From: Streptomyces musisoli
GTDB taxonomy: Bacteria > Actinomycetota > Actinomycetes > Streptomycetales > Streptomycetaceae
NCBI RefSeq assembly: GCF_016741855.1
Contig: NZ_JAERRH010000012.1
Span: 62,001 to 126,000 of the forward strand
DNA length: 64,000 nucleotides
Reading direction: 5' to 3'
The notes under the pieces are model-generated. The model was not told the origin of the DNA. It worked only from the letters and a program-made list of their open reading frames with translations, and did no database searches. A program made the translations under genes and the position numbers. This document shows, in pieces, positions 45,120 through 53,175 of the stretch (within the stretch, counting starts at the first letter, position 1; every line of letters starts with the position of its first letter).

Positions 45120-45527
45120 TCACTCGCCTTTTCGGAAGCACTGCGTGGCGCCGAGCCGTGTATCCAACTCTCTGATGGGGGCCGCCACCTTTTCGCGTTT
45201 CTTCAGCCACGCCTGTTCTGCCGCGAACACCTCCTCACCATTGGTGAGCTGCAGCAGGAGCGTTGAGAACTCGCCGTCCGTCTGGCTCAGTTCGTCGAGC
45301 TTCGCGACGACTTGGTCTACCTCCGCACCATGCCCCTCGGGACGCCGGTTGTGGGCGAACTGGGACTTTTCCTTCCGTCCGGCCCCGGCGATCTGGGCGA
45401 CGTCGGCTGCCGCTGCATAAAGCGGACAGCCCTGTATGTCGAGGCTCACAGCGGCCGCGTGCTCGGAGATGTCGGGGTCGGCGCTGTCGGCCCCTTCGCT
45501 TTCGTCACCCGATGTCGGAGTGGGCAC
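45120..45527 (-). CDS. Hypothetical protein
   Basis: This 135-residue protein begins at GTG 45527. Third-codon positions are strongly G/C, supporting a real gene. The first ~25 residues are acidic and disordered (SGDESEGADSADPDISEH). The rest is mixed helical, with one Cys in DIQGCPLYAAAADVAQIAG and one near the end, and a C-terminal helix EVFAAEQAWLKKREKVAAPIRE. No motif or family recognised. No strong ribosome site is visible, so the start is uncertain. Confidence 0.5.
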   Translation of the reverse strand: MPTPTSGDESEGADSADPDISEHAAAVSLDIQGCPLYAAAADVAQIAGAGRKEKSQFAHNRRPEGHGAEVDQVVAKLDELSQTDGEFSTLLLQLTNGEEVFAAEQAWLKKREKVAAPIRELDTRLGATQCFRKGE

Positions 45528-45752
45528 CGTCGGCCGTGGTGTGCGTGGGCCCTACGCTTCCGGTACACACCGACAAGGGACCTGCTGGTCGGCTCCATCC
45601 GCCGCCCCCGTCCACCGCCATTAATGCACGGGTGGTTTTCACAGGTACCACCTCTCGCCGTTCACCGACCTGCCCGAGTTCGTCGTGAAGCCGCAGGAAG
45701 CCAGGCGTATCGTCAGAAGGGAAACGTCCACTTCCTCAGGGGAGTGAGGTAC

Positions 45753-46538
45753 ATGCCGCGGCCCAGGTACCCCGGGGCTTCCATCGACATGAAGGCCTAC
45801 GCGGCCACGGGACTCTGCCCGCATTGCGGCCGAAAGGTTCTGGACTCGCCCCTTCCCGGTACGGTGATCGACGCTCTCCGCTATGACCAGTTCCTCCCCG
45901 ATTCACTGGCGCCGTACGGGGCACCGGTCTCGCTGAGCCGGTTCCGGGCACGGATGACCTGCCAGATCTGTGGAGAGCACTGGCCCGTCCGGCAGCCCTT
46001 CCTCGGCAACGGGATGGCACGCCGAAGGCGCGAGAGGCGTACGGGGAGCGTCGATGTGTCCGGTTCCAGGATTCTCGGCATCGAGGAGAGTGGGGAACTG
46101 GAAGAGCAGGTCATCGAGATCGAGCGACACCCGTTCACCAACAGCAGCCGTACCGCACCCGCGACGAGGCAGCTCGAGATCTCGAACTCCATCGAGCGGA
46201 CGGCCCAGATCGACTCGAGCAGCGTCAGCAGGCACGGCGGCGGTGCCACTCTGTCGGTGCTGGGCCTCGGTTCTGTCATGGGGCAGCTGCAGCAGGAGAT
46301 CAGCCAGCGGTACGCGCTCACCTCCCGTAGCAGCCTCACCGTCCGCGAATCCGTCAGCGTGGAAGTGGCCCCCCGGACTGCCGTCGAACTCGTCGTCGAG
46401 TGGAAAACGGTGTGCGCGCGGGGCGATATCCGTCTGGGCACCGGCCGGCGCGGCCAGGACGCCCTGGTCCCCTATCGAGTGCCTGTCAGGCTGACCTTCG
46501 TCGCCGAGGTCAGAGACCTGCCGTACCGCGAAACCTGA
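45753..46538 (+). CDS. Zinc-ribbon protein with beta-rich, aerolysin-like C-terminal region
   Basis: In this 261-residue protein the N-terminal third has two CxxC pairs (C22/C25 in LCPHCGRKV and C70/C73 in MTCQICGEHW), forming a split zinc ribbon. From about residue 95, alternating polar/hydrophobic beta sequence rich in Ser/Thr follows: IERTAQIDSSSVSR, ISQRYALTSRSSLTVRESVS, then VEVAPRTAVELVVEWKTVCARGDI. The order 'Ser/Thr-rich hairpin, then V-P/A-P-x-T strand with W-K' recalls aerolysin/ETX-MTX2 beta-pore proteins. The ATG at 45753 has GGAGTGAGG just upstream. No signal peptide or membrane helix. The pore-forming link is inference at low confidence; a plain zinc-binding protein is the alternative. 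Confidence 0.7.
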   Translation: MPRPRYPGASIDMKAYAATGLCPHCGRKVLDSPLPGTVIDALRYDQFLPDSLAPYGAPVSLSRFRARMTCQICGEHWPVRQPFLGNGMARRRRERRTGSVDVSGSRILGIEESGELEEQVIEIERHPFTNSSRTAPATRQLEISNSIERTAQIDSSSVSRHGGGATLSVLGLGSVMGQLQQEISQRYALTSRSSLTVRESVSVEVAPRTAVELVVEWKTVCARGDIRLGTGRRGQDALVPYRVPVRLTFVAEVRDLPYRET

Positions 46539-46730
46539 TTCCCGTCGGCTCGCTGGCAGCGTCCGGTTGCGGCGACCTCTTGTAGCGACGCCAAGGCTCG
46601 CTGGCCATCGAGGCAAGGGCGGGGCGCGTGGAATATGTGCGGACGAGCGCGGTCGACCGGCATATCGGCTGGTGGGCTCCGAAGCGGGTCGTGTGTCGGT
46701 TTCGGCGCGTTCCATGGCGCCTGGGGCGCG
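46539..46730. other. Gap next to tandem array
   Basis: No gene seen. It includes a diverged outlier of the adjoining array (GTCGTGTGTCGGTTTCGGCG at 46688–46707). Confidence 0.5.
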
Positions 46731-46835
46731 TCGTGTGTCGGGGCTGCCGGGTCATGTGTCGGGGTTGCCGGGTCGTGCGTCAGGGCTGCCGGGTCGTGTG
46801 CCGGGGCTGCCGGCTCATGTGTCGGGGCTGCCGGG
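46731..46835 (+). repeat. Five tandem 21-bp units abutting the arsR stop codon
   Basis: Five consecutive 21-base units share GTGTCGGGGCTGCCGGG with TCRT in front and minor changes. The array ends exactly at the TGA of the ArsR-type gene. On the ArsR strand the unit reads CCCGGCAGCCCCGACACAYG, related to the array at 49261 downstream of the MFS gene. Confidence 0.85.
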
Positions 46836-47576
46836 TCAGTCGCCTTCCGGTGGTGTCCATGCGGCCACCAAGGCCAGCAGGCCGGGGAAGCGGGCGTTCA
46901 GGTCGGCCACCCGGACGTGGCTGCGGCGCTCCAGGCCGTACTGGCGCTGCCGGGTGATGCCCGCCTCGCGCAGCGCCCGGAAGTGATGGGTCAGTGAGGA
47001 CTTGGGGCGGTCCAGGCCGAACCAGCCGCAGGTGTGGTCGAACTCCTCCGCCTCCAGCAGCAGTTTGCGGACGATCCGCAGCCTCAGCGGGTCGCTGAGC
47101 GCGCCCAGCACCGTCTCCAGACGCAGCTCGGCGAGGGGCGGCTCGGGCAGCGGGGCGGGCAGGTCGGGTGGTTCCGGGAGCACCTTGAATCCGGCGACGA
47201 GTCCGGCGGCAAGCCCGACTGCGGGTCCCGTCGCGGGTCCGGTCACGAATCCGGTCACGAGTCCGGTCGTCGTTCCCGCGATGGCCTCCGCGGTGAGTCC
47301 ACCGCCGGCCTGCGCGCCGAGTCCCCCGCCGGCCTGCGCGCCGAGTCCCGCGGCCTGCGCGCTGAGGCCCGCGGTGCCTTGCGCGGTGACTCCCGCGGTG
47401 GCTCCCGTGGCGGTTCCTTCGGTGGCTTCCACCCTGGCTTCAGTGGTGGTTCCCGTGACGGTTCCTTCAGTGGCTTCCGCCGTGGCTTCCGTGCCGGTTC
47501 TCGCGGTTGCTTCCGCCGTGGCTTCCGTGGCCGTTCCTGCGGTCCGCTGTGTCTTTTCGGTCTTCCGGCCTGACAA
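46836..47576 (-). CDS. ArsR-family regulator with repetitive N-terminal extension
   Basis: In this 246-residue protein the C-terminal ~100 residues are an ArsR-type winged helix (LETVLGALSDPLRLRIVRKLLLEAEEF…KSSLTHHFRALREAGITRQRQYGLERRSHVRV). No Cys-based metal site of classic ArsR type is evident apart from HTCGW. The first ~130 residues are low complexity: Thr/Ala/Glu repeats (EATAEATARTGTEATAEATEG), then Gln/Ala/Gly repeats (AGGGLGAQAGGGL). The TTG start at 47576 has GGGAG at good spacing, so the extension is likely translated. It is divergent from an MFS gene over an operator-rich gap and should repress it. Confidence 0.88.
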   Translation of the reverse strand: MSGRKTEKTQRTAGTATEATAEATARTGTEATAEATEGTVTGTTTEARVEATEGTATGATAGVTAQGTAGLSAQAAGLGAQAGGGLGAQAGGGLTAEAIAGTTTGLVTGFVTGPATGPAVGLAAGLVAGFKVLPEPPDLPAPLPEPPLAELRLETVLGALSDPLRLRIVRKLLLEAEEFDHTCGWFGLDRPKSSLTHHFRALREAGITRQRQYGLERRSHVRVADLNARFPGLLALVAAWTPPEGD

Positions 47577-47602
47577 CTGCGGCTCCCTCTCCCCGACTTC
47601 TT

Positions 47603-47668
47603 GTACGACTCCGATCGTACTACGTGCTAGGTTCGACTCCGCTCGTACAAGTACGGCTTAAGTCGTAC
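47603..47668. promoter_or_regulatory. Operator cluster between ArsR and MFS genes
   Basis: GTACGACTCCGATCGTAC (47603–47620) is an inverted repeat with perfect 6-bp arms. TCGTACAAGTACG (47643–47655) is a second near-palindrome, and another TCGTAC is at 47663. All lie in the 117-bp divergent gap, so they are likely ArsR binding sites overlapping both promoters. Confidence 0.65.
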
Positions 47669-47693
47669 TAACGATTCGGGGAGGACTGTGCCC

Positions 47694-49109
47694 ATGACGG
47701 AGACGACGACTGATGTGCGCGCCCCAGGGGCGGCGCACGGCGCACCCGGCGTGCCCGGCGTGCCCGGCGGTGACGTTCCCCTCCGCTGGGTCTGGCTCGC
47801 CGCCTGGCCCGTGACGGCGGTGTTCGTGCTGTCCAACGCCGCGACCCCGCTCTACGTCCTGTGGCAGCGCGAGATGGGGTTCAGCAGGGGCACGCTGACC
47901 GTGGTCTTCGCCTGCTACATCGCGGGGCTGCTCGGCTCCCTGCTGGTGTCCGGCGTCGTCTCGGACCGGCTCGGCCGCAAGCCTGTACTGCTGCCCGCGC
48001 TGGGGCTCGCCCTCGTGTCCTGCCTGGTCTTCGCGACCGCAGGCGGTGTGGCCGCGCTGATCGTCGCCCGGCTCTGCACCGGTATCGCGGTCGGGGCCGT
48101 GGTCTCGGCGGGCATGGCCGCGGTGACGGACGTGGCGGGACCCGCCCGACGCCCGCTCGCGGCGCTGCTCGCCTCCTGCGCGATGGTGTTCGGCGCGGGC
48201 TCGGGGCCCCTCCTCGCGGGCGTGCTGTCCGAGACGCTGCCCGGGCCCACGGTCACCGTGTTCGCCGTGGAGGCGGTTCTGCTGGTCACGGCGGTCGCGG
48301 TGGTGCTCCGGATGCCGGTTCGGCGTCCCACCCGGGCCGATACCAGGAGCGGTGCCGGGAGCGGGAGCGGCGGGCCCGGGAGCGGTGCCGGGACCGGGAA
48401 CGGTGGAACCGGAAACGGTGAGACCCGAAACGGTGAGACCAGGAACGGTGGGACCGGGAGCGGTGTCGGGAACAGGGCCGGGGCCGGTGCCGGGGGCGGC
48501 GCCTGGGTACGGGTGCCGGGCGTGCCGCGCGGTGCCGGACGGCAGCTCGCCCTGGGCATCGCCGTGTTCGCCCCCGGCATCACCGCCACGTCCTTCGTGC
48601 TGTCGCTCGGGCCCTCCCTGCTCTCCGGCCTGCTGGGAACGGGCAGCCGGATCGTCTCCGGGGCGCTGGCGTTCGTGATGTTCCTCAGTGCGACGGGTGT
48701 GCAGTTCGCGGTACGGGGACTGGGCCGCCGCACGATCCTGCTCGCCGGCGCCGCCGCCACCGTCCTCGGCATGCTCGCGCTCGTCACCGCCGTGCACACC
48801 GGGTCGGTCTCCGCCCTGGCCGGTGCCGCGCTGCTGGCCGGGGCCGGGCAGGGCATGGGTCAGCTGGGCGGCCTGTCGCTGCTGAACTCGACGGTGCCGG
48901 CGGGGCGGCTGGCCGAGGCCAACGCCGCGTTGAACGTGGGGGGTTACCTTCCCGCCGGGGTCCTTCCGGTCACGGCGGGCTATCTGAGTGACGCGGTGGG
49001 GCTGACGGCGGGGGCGACGGTCTTCGGCACGGCGTTGGCTGCGCTGGCTGCGGCCGGGGGTGGGCTGGTGCTGCGGGGGTGGCGGGAGCCGGCGGAGCCT
49101 CTCGGGTGA
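47694..49109 (+). CDS. MFS transporter
   Basis: This roughly 471-residue major facilitator superfamily protein has twelve hydrophobic segments in two halves. VFVLSNAATPLYVLWQREMGF opens it; the loop 2–3 motif is VSDRLGRKPVLLPALGLAL, and IVARLCTGIAVGAVVSAGMAAVTD follows. The central cytoplasmic loop is expanded by ~60 Gly/Asn/Thr/Ser residues (TGNGGTGNGETRNGETRNGG), encoded by ~15-bp DNA repeats at about 48340–48500. The ATG at 47694 is preferred to GTG at 47688 because GGGGAGGA lies eight bases before it. Likely a drug or metabolite exporter under the divergent ArsR-type repressor; substrate unknown. Confidence 0.92.
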   Translation: MTETTTDVRAPGAAHGAPGVPGVPGGDVPLRWVWLAAWPVTAVFVLSNAATPLYVLWQREMGFSRGTLTVVFACYIAGLLGSLLVSGVVSDRLGRKPVLLPALGLALVSCLVFATAGGVAALIVARLCTGIAVGAVVSAGMAAVTDVAGPARRPLAALLASCAMVFGAGSGPLLAGVLSETLPGPTVTVFAVEAVLLVTAVAVVLRMPVRRPTRADTRSGAGSGSGGPGSGAGTGNGGTGNGETRNGETRNGGTGSGVGNRAGAGAGGGAWVRVPGVPRGAGRQLALGIAVFAPGITATSFVLSLGPSLLSGLLGTGSRIVSGALAFVMFLSATGVQFAVRGLGRRTILLAGAAATVLGMLALVTAVHTGSVSALAGAALLAGAGQGMGQLGGLSLLNSTVPAGRLAEANAALNVGGYLPAGVLPVTAGYLSDAVGLTAGATVFGTALAALAAAGGGLVLRGWREPAEPLG

Positions 49110-49260
49110 CTGGCGGGAGCCGGCGGACCCTCTCGGGTGACTGGCCGGGTCCGCGGCGCCGGGCAGCGGCGGGCAGTCCGGAGGCGGGGTCGAAGCTGAT
49201 GTCGCTCATCCGGCGCCGCCGCGGCGGCCCCGCCCCACAGCGCCCCACCTCCCCACACAC
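49110..49260. other. Gap after the MFS gene
   Basis: No gene. A 25-base segment GACTGGC…GGGAGCCGGCGGA around the MFS stop is duplicated (ends of 49081–49106 and 49108–49137). Confidence 0.45.
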
Positions 49261-49380
49261 CCCCACGGCCCGACACATCACCCCAGGGCCTGACACACCA
49301 CCCCACTACCTGACACACCATCCCACGGCCCGACACACCACCCCACAGCCCGCCACATCACCCCAGGGCCGACCCATCAC
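49261..49380 (-). repeat. Six tandem 20-bp units between MFS and ku genes
   Basis: Six consecutive 20-base units, in perfect register, follow the pattern CCCCANGGCC then NGACACAYCA. Read on the '-' strand the core is TGRTGTGTCGGG, the same core as the 21-bp array at 46731. Seen from the MFS strand the array lies 3' of that gene, as the other lies 3' of arsR. Confidence 0.88.
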
Positions 49381-49409
49381 CCACGGCGCCCCGTGCTCGA
49401 ACCGCGTTC

Positions 49410-50522
49410 TCACGCCGACCGCTTGCGCGCCGCCGTCTTCTTCGCCGCCGCCTTCTTCGTCTCCGCGGCCTTCGCCCCCGTACTCCTCGCCGCCGTACTC
49501 TTCGCCGCCGTACTCTTCGCCCCCGTGCTCTTCGCCGCCCCGGACTTCGCCGTCGCCGTCGACTTCGTGGCCGTCGACTTCTTGGCCCCCTCCCCCGTCC
49601 TGGACGTCGACTTGCGTGCGGGCGCGGCCCTCTTCTCCGCGGCCGCCTTCTTGGCGGACGCGGACGTGGACTTCTTGCCGCCCGTCTCCTTCGGCGCGGA
49701 ACGCCCCTGGGGCAACTGTCTGACCTCGGCCTCTTCACCGGAGGCCGCGCGCGACTCCCGGGCCGCCCGCACGCTGCTCTCCAGCGCGGCCATCAGGTCG
49801 AGCACCTTGCCGCCGGCGGCGGGGGCCGGGGTCTCGGGCGGGGCCTCGCCGGACGCCTTCGCCGCGATGACCTCCTCCAGTGCCTCCCGGTACTCGTCGT
49901 GCAGGTCCTCCAGGTCGACCTCGCCGAGCGTGTCCATCAGGGCGTCGGCGAGGTCGAGTTCCTTGTCGCGGATGGTGACGTGGGTGTCGGGGGCCATGCC
50001 CTCGGGGGCCCGCACCTCGTCCGGCCACAGCAGGCCGTGCATGGCGATGGCCTCGCCGACCACGCGCAGCATGCCGAGGCGCTCGCGGCCGCGCAGCGCG
50101 TACTTGGCGATGGCGACCTTGTTGCTGCGCTTGAGGGCCTCGCGCAGCAGGGTGTACGGCTTGGCGGCGGGCGCTCCGCCGGCCCCGAGGTAGTACGCCG
50201 CGCCCATCTGAAGGGGGTCGATCCGGTCGGCCGGCACGAAGGCCACGATCTCGATGGTGCGGGCGGTCGGGATGGGCAGGTGGGAGAGGTCCTCGTCGGT
50301 GATCGGGATGATCGTGCCGTCGGCGTCCTCGTACCCCTTGCCGATCTCGCCCTGGCTGACCTCGCGCTCCTCCAGTTCGCACACCTTGCGGTAGCGGATG
50401 CGGCCGTTGTCCTCGGTGTGGATCTGGCGGAAGGAGATCGCGTGGCTCTCGGTGGCGTTCACCAGCTTGATCGGGATGCTGACGAGGCCGAAGGAGATGG
50501 CGCCGTTCCATATCGATCGCAC
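49410..50522 (-). CDS. ku: Non-homologous end joining protein Ku
   Basis: This roughly 370-residue homodimeric Ku ring binds broken DNA ends and recruits the LigD polymerase/ligase. The core starts RSIWNGAISFGLVSIPIKLV, with FRQIHTEDNGRIRYRKVCE, DGTIIPITDEDL and the helix-turn YALRGRERLGMLRVVGEAIAMHGLLWPDE. The C-terminal ~110 residues are a Lys/Ala/Ser/Thr tail (KKSTATKSTATAKSGAAKST), like the DNA-sliding extensions of streptomycete and mycobacterial Ku. I chose GTG 50522 (GGAAGG nine bases before; product starting RSIWNG like the family); GTG 50531 is an alternative. It is divergent from the LigD-type polymerase gene. Confidence 0.95.
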   Translation of the reverse strand: MRSIWNGAISFGLVSIPIKLVNATESHAISFRQIHTEDNGRIRYRKVCELEEREVSQGEIGKGYEDADGTIIPITDEDLSHLPIPTARTIEIVAFVPADRIDPLQMGAAYYLGAGGAPAAKPYTLLREALKRSNKVAIAKYALRGRERLGMLRVVGEAIAMHGLLWPDEVRAPEGMAPDTHVTIRDKELDLADALMDTLGEVDLEDLHDEYREALEEVIAAKASGEAPPETPAPAAGGKVLDLMAALESSVRAARESRAASGEEAEVRQLPQGRSAPKETGGKKSTSASAKKAAAEKRAAPARKSTSRTGEGAKKSTATKSTATAKSGAAKSTGAKSTAAKSTAARSTGAKAAETKKAAAKKTAARKRSA

Positions 50523-50575
50523 GTGCCGCACCCTTCCTTTCCCGATTTGTCCGGTTCGTCTGGGATTGTCATCCT

Positions 50576-51463
50576 ATGACGCCTATCACAGAGGTGGAGG
50601 GGCGCCGGGTCGCGCTCAGCAACCTGGAGAAGGTGCTGTATCCGGAGACCGGCTTCACCAAAGGGGAGCTGCTGCACTACTACGCGACCACCGCCACGGT
50701 CCTGCTGCCGCATCTGCGCGACCGGGCGGTGTCCCTCCTGCGCTATCCGGACGGCCCGGACGGGCAGCAGTTCTTCACCAAGAACGTCCCGCCGGGTACG
50801 CCCGACTGGGTCACGACCGCCGAGGTGCCGCGGTCGTCGGCGGACAGTCCGGCCCGGATGGTGGTGGTGCAGGACCTGCCGAGCCTGGTCTGGGCGGCGA
50901 ACCTGGTCACCGAGTTCCACACCCACCAGTGGCTGGTGCGGAGCCCCGAGGAGGCGGACCGGCTGGTCTTCGACCTGGATCCAGGGCCGCCCGCGAACGT
51001 CGTGCACTGCTGCGAGGTCGCCCTGTGGCTGCGTGAACGGCTCGCGGCGGACGGCATCGAGGCGTATCCGAAGACCGCAGGGTCGAAGGGGCTGCATCTG
51101 CTGGCGGCGGTGCGCGGGAGTTCCTCCGAACGGACGTCCGAGTACGCGAAGGCGCTGGCGGTGGAGGCCGAGCGGGCGATGCCCCGGCTGGTGGTGCACC
51201 GGATGACCAGGAGTCTCAGGCCGGGGAAGGTGTTCGTCGACTGGAGCCAGAACGCGGCCCGCAAGACCACGGCCACCCCGTACACGCTGCGTGCCCGCCG
51301 CGCCCCGCTGGTGTCCGCGCCGGTGACGTGGGAAGAGGTCGCCGAGTGCCGGAGCCCGGCGCAGCTGGAGTTCCGGGCCGACGACATCGCGCCGCGCTTG
51401 CAGGACCGCGGGGATCTGCTGGCCCCGTTGCTGGACCCGGGATCGGCCGCTCCGCTGCCGTAG
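50576..51463 (+). CDS. LigD-type NHEJ polymerase (primase-like, stand-alone)
   Basis: This 295-residue archaeo-eukaryotic primase-fold polymerase of the LigD family carries LSNLEKVLYPETGFTKGELL (the 5'-phosphate-binding start), FFTKNVPPGTPDWV, VWAANLVTEFHTHQW, the metal-binding Asp pair in LVFDLDPGPP, TAGSKGLHLL, and KVFVDWSQNAARKTTATPYTLRAR. It fills and extends ends, preferring ribonucleotides. No ligase or phosphoesterase domain is fused, so an ATP-dependent ligase must be supplied elsewhere. The divergent ku gene shares a 53-bp promoter region. Confidence 0.94.
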   Translation: MTPITEVEGRRVALSNLEKVLYPETGFTKGELLHYYATTATVLLPHLRDRAVSLLRYPDGPDGQQFFTKNVPPGTPDWVTTAEVPRSSADSPARMVVVQDLPSLVWAANLVTEFHTHQWLVRSPEEADRLVFDLDPGPPANVVHCCEVALWLRERLAADGIEAYPKTAGSKGLHLLAAVRGSSSERTSEYAKALAVEAERAMPRLVVHRMTRSLRPGKVFVDWSQNAARKTTATPYTLRARRAPLVSAPVTWEEVAECRSPAQLEFRADDIAPRLQDRGDLLAPLLDPGSAAPLP

Positions 51464-51560
51464 CGTCAGAGCCGACGGGCGCGCCGGCCCTCATGACCGG
51501 ACCTCGCCGGGCGCGCCGGACGCCGTCACGCCCTCCCGTCGCCCCCCCTTCGCACCCCGT

Positions 51561-51613
51561 CGCCCCCCGTCACCCCCTCTTCGCCCCCCGTCACCCCCTC
51601 TTCGCCCCCCTCG
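51561..51613. repeat. Short tandem repeats (21-bp unit)
   Basis: Two exact 21-base copies of CGCCCCCCGTCACCCCCTCT+T (51561–51602) and a diverged third fill the convergent gap and run into the stop of the NERD-like gene. Confidence 0.75.
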
Positions 51614-52417
51614 TCACACCCTCCCCCACGTCCTCCGGTCCCGTGCCATCCCGTGCAGGGCCTCCACGTCCGCCGGCTTGAGCACCCCGCCCAGCCGGGC
51701 CAGGCCCGGCAGCTCGGCGTCCCTCAGGACACGCACTCCTCGCGGCGGCGCCGTGATCGTCACCTCGGCCGGCTCCACCAGCGCCAGCAGCGGGCGGACC
51801 TCGGCGGTCAGGGCGTAGGAGGCGCGGTCGGCGTCGGCGCGCAGCCGGCGCAGCAGCGGCTCGGCCTCGCGGCGGCCCAGGGCGACCATCGGGTCGGCGA
51901 CCAGGACCCGGGCCCTGCGGGCGTACAGCGCGTGGACGGCGAACAGGCCGCCGGGGCCGATCACCAGGTGGTGGATGCGGTCGCCACCGGGCAGCGGGAC
52001 GGAGTGCAGGGTGTGCCAGCCGGCGCCCTCCAGCCGGTCCAGGGCCTGGCCTGCCGCCTGCTCGGCGCTCAGGGCGCGCCGGCGCGGGTCGGGGCGCAGC
52101 CGGCGGGCGGGGCCGGGGTCGCGGTCGAGGGCGATCAGCAGGGCCTCGCCGGGACGGTTGGGGGCCAGGTCGTCGTCCGGGTGCAGGGTCAGCCGGGCCA
52201 GTTCCGCCGGGGTCGGGACGGGGGGCGGGCCCACGGTCACCGGGCCGGTGAGGAAGGGTTTCAGGGCGTGCAGCACATCGTCCCTGCGGTCCTCGCCGAG
52301 CAGGTTGACCCGGCCTGTCTCACGGTCGTACCAGGCGACGTTGCTGCCGTCCTCGCGGCAGACGTACAGCCGCTCCCGGCCGAGCCGGAAGGCCGGCACC
52401 ACGCGCAGTCCGCTCAT
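51614..52417 (-). CDS. NERD-like domain protein (intact paralogue)
   Basis: In this 267-residue protein the central region matches the nuclease-related domain: AEQAAGQALDRLEGAGWHTLHSVPLPGGDRIHHLVIGPGGLFAVHALYARRARV. In canonical NERD the core reads DIDHLVIGPGGVF…TK; here the first Asp is replaced (RIHHL) and the Lys is missing (VHALY), so nuclease activity is doubtful. The N-terminal ~100 residues are a separate beta-rich domain (ERLYVCREDGSNVAWYDRETGRVNLLGE). The C-terminus VLKPADVEALHGMARDRRTW aligns with the NERD pseudogene at 40.4 kb. It is close to the NHEJ genes, but a repair role is inference. Confidence 0.78.
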   Translation of the reverse strand: MSGLRVVPAFRLGRERLYVCREDGSNVAWYDRETGRVNLLGEDRRDDVLHALKPFLTGPVTVGPPPVPTPAELARLTLHPDDDLAPNRPGEALLIALDRDPGPARRLRPDPRRRALSAEQAAGQALDRLEGAGWHTLHSVPLPGGDRIHHLVIGPGGLFAVHALYARRARVLVADPMVALGRREAEPLLRRLRADADRASYALTAEVRPLLALVEPAEVTITAPPRGVRVLRDAELPGLARLGGVLKPADVEALHGMARDRRTWGRV

Positions 52418-52517
52418 GAGCCATCACCCCTCGACCATGGGAACAGGCAGGGTGCTCCCGGGGCAAGACCGGTTACCGTGGATGGCGGCCCGGTGAGGGG
52501 GAGTTGGGGAGGCGGCG

Positions 52518-53024
52518 TTGCGGACCCGCGGAAAGCAGCCCGACGTGCCGGCTCCGGAGAGCCCGTGGAACGAGATCCTGCCCGGTCTGTGGATGGGCGG
52601 ACACGAGTTCCGGGGCCGTTCCGGACGGCTGGAGCTCGCCGTCGTACGTGACGAATTCGATGTGGTGCAGTCCCTGCTGCGGCTGCCGGGGTACGGGCCC
52701 GGTCCGGGGGTGGAGCACCATGTGTGGCCGATCCCGGACGGACCGCTGGACGGGACGCAGCTGGCCGGGGTGATCCGGTTGGCGCGCGCGGTGAACGAGG
52801 CGCTGGACGCCGGCCGCCGGGTGCTCGTGCGCTGTTTCCACGGGTACAACCGTTCGGGGCTGGTCATCGCGCACGCCCTGGTCCAGCGGGGTGACACGGC
52901 CGACCAGGCGATCCAGCTGATCCGGGCCCGGCGCTCGGCGTGGGCGCTGCACAACAAGCTGTTCGTGGAGTATCTGCGGGCGGGTCTGACGACCGTGCGG
53001 CTGCTGGAGGAGCTGGCCGAGTAG
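52518..53024 (+). CDS. Dual-specificity-type protein phosphatase
   Basis: This 168-residue protein has the Cys-based phosphatase signature C-x5-R in VLVRCFHGYNRSGLVIAHAL, with Cys at about 112 and Arg at about 118. The general-acid region is probably HHVWPIPDGPLD (Asp). The N-terminal EILPGLWMGGHEF resembles the opening of eukaryotic-like dual-specificity phosphatases. It starts at TTG 52518 with GGGGAGG six bases upstream. It may oppose Ser/Thr or Tyr kinases; substrates are unknown. It is divergent from the NERD-like gene. Confidence 0.85.
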   Translation: MRTRGKQPDVPAPESPWNEILPGLWMGGHEFRGRSGRLELAVVRDEFDVVQSLLRLPGYGPGPGVEHHVWPIPDGPLDGTQLAGVIRLARAVNEALDAGRRVLVRCFHGYNRSGLVIAHALVQRGDTADQAIQLIRARRSAWALHNKLFVEYLRAGLTTVRLLEELAE

Positions 53025-53175
53025 CCTCTCTCCCAGCACCGCACCCTGTGCACTTAACGTATAAGCGGTGCGTGAGGCCTGCATAACGGACTTTTCCCGA
53101 ATCCAAGAACACTTCCGTACGAACCCACGAATTAAGGTGTACGGGGCCCCACCGACACCGACGCCCAGGAGCACC

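Noticed and set aside
49261..49380. CRISPR array
   Set aside because: Units are contiguous 20-bp repeats without unique spacers and no cas genes are present.
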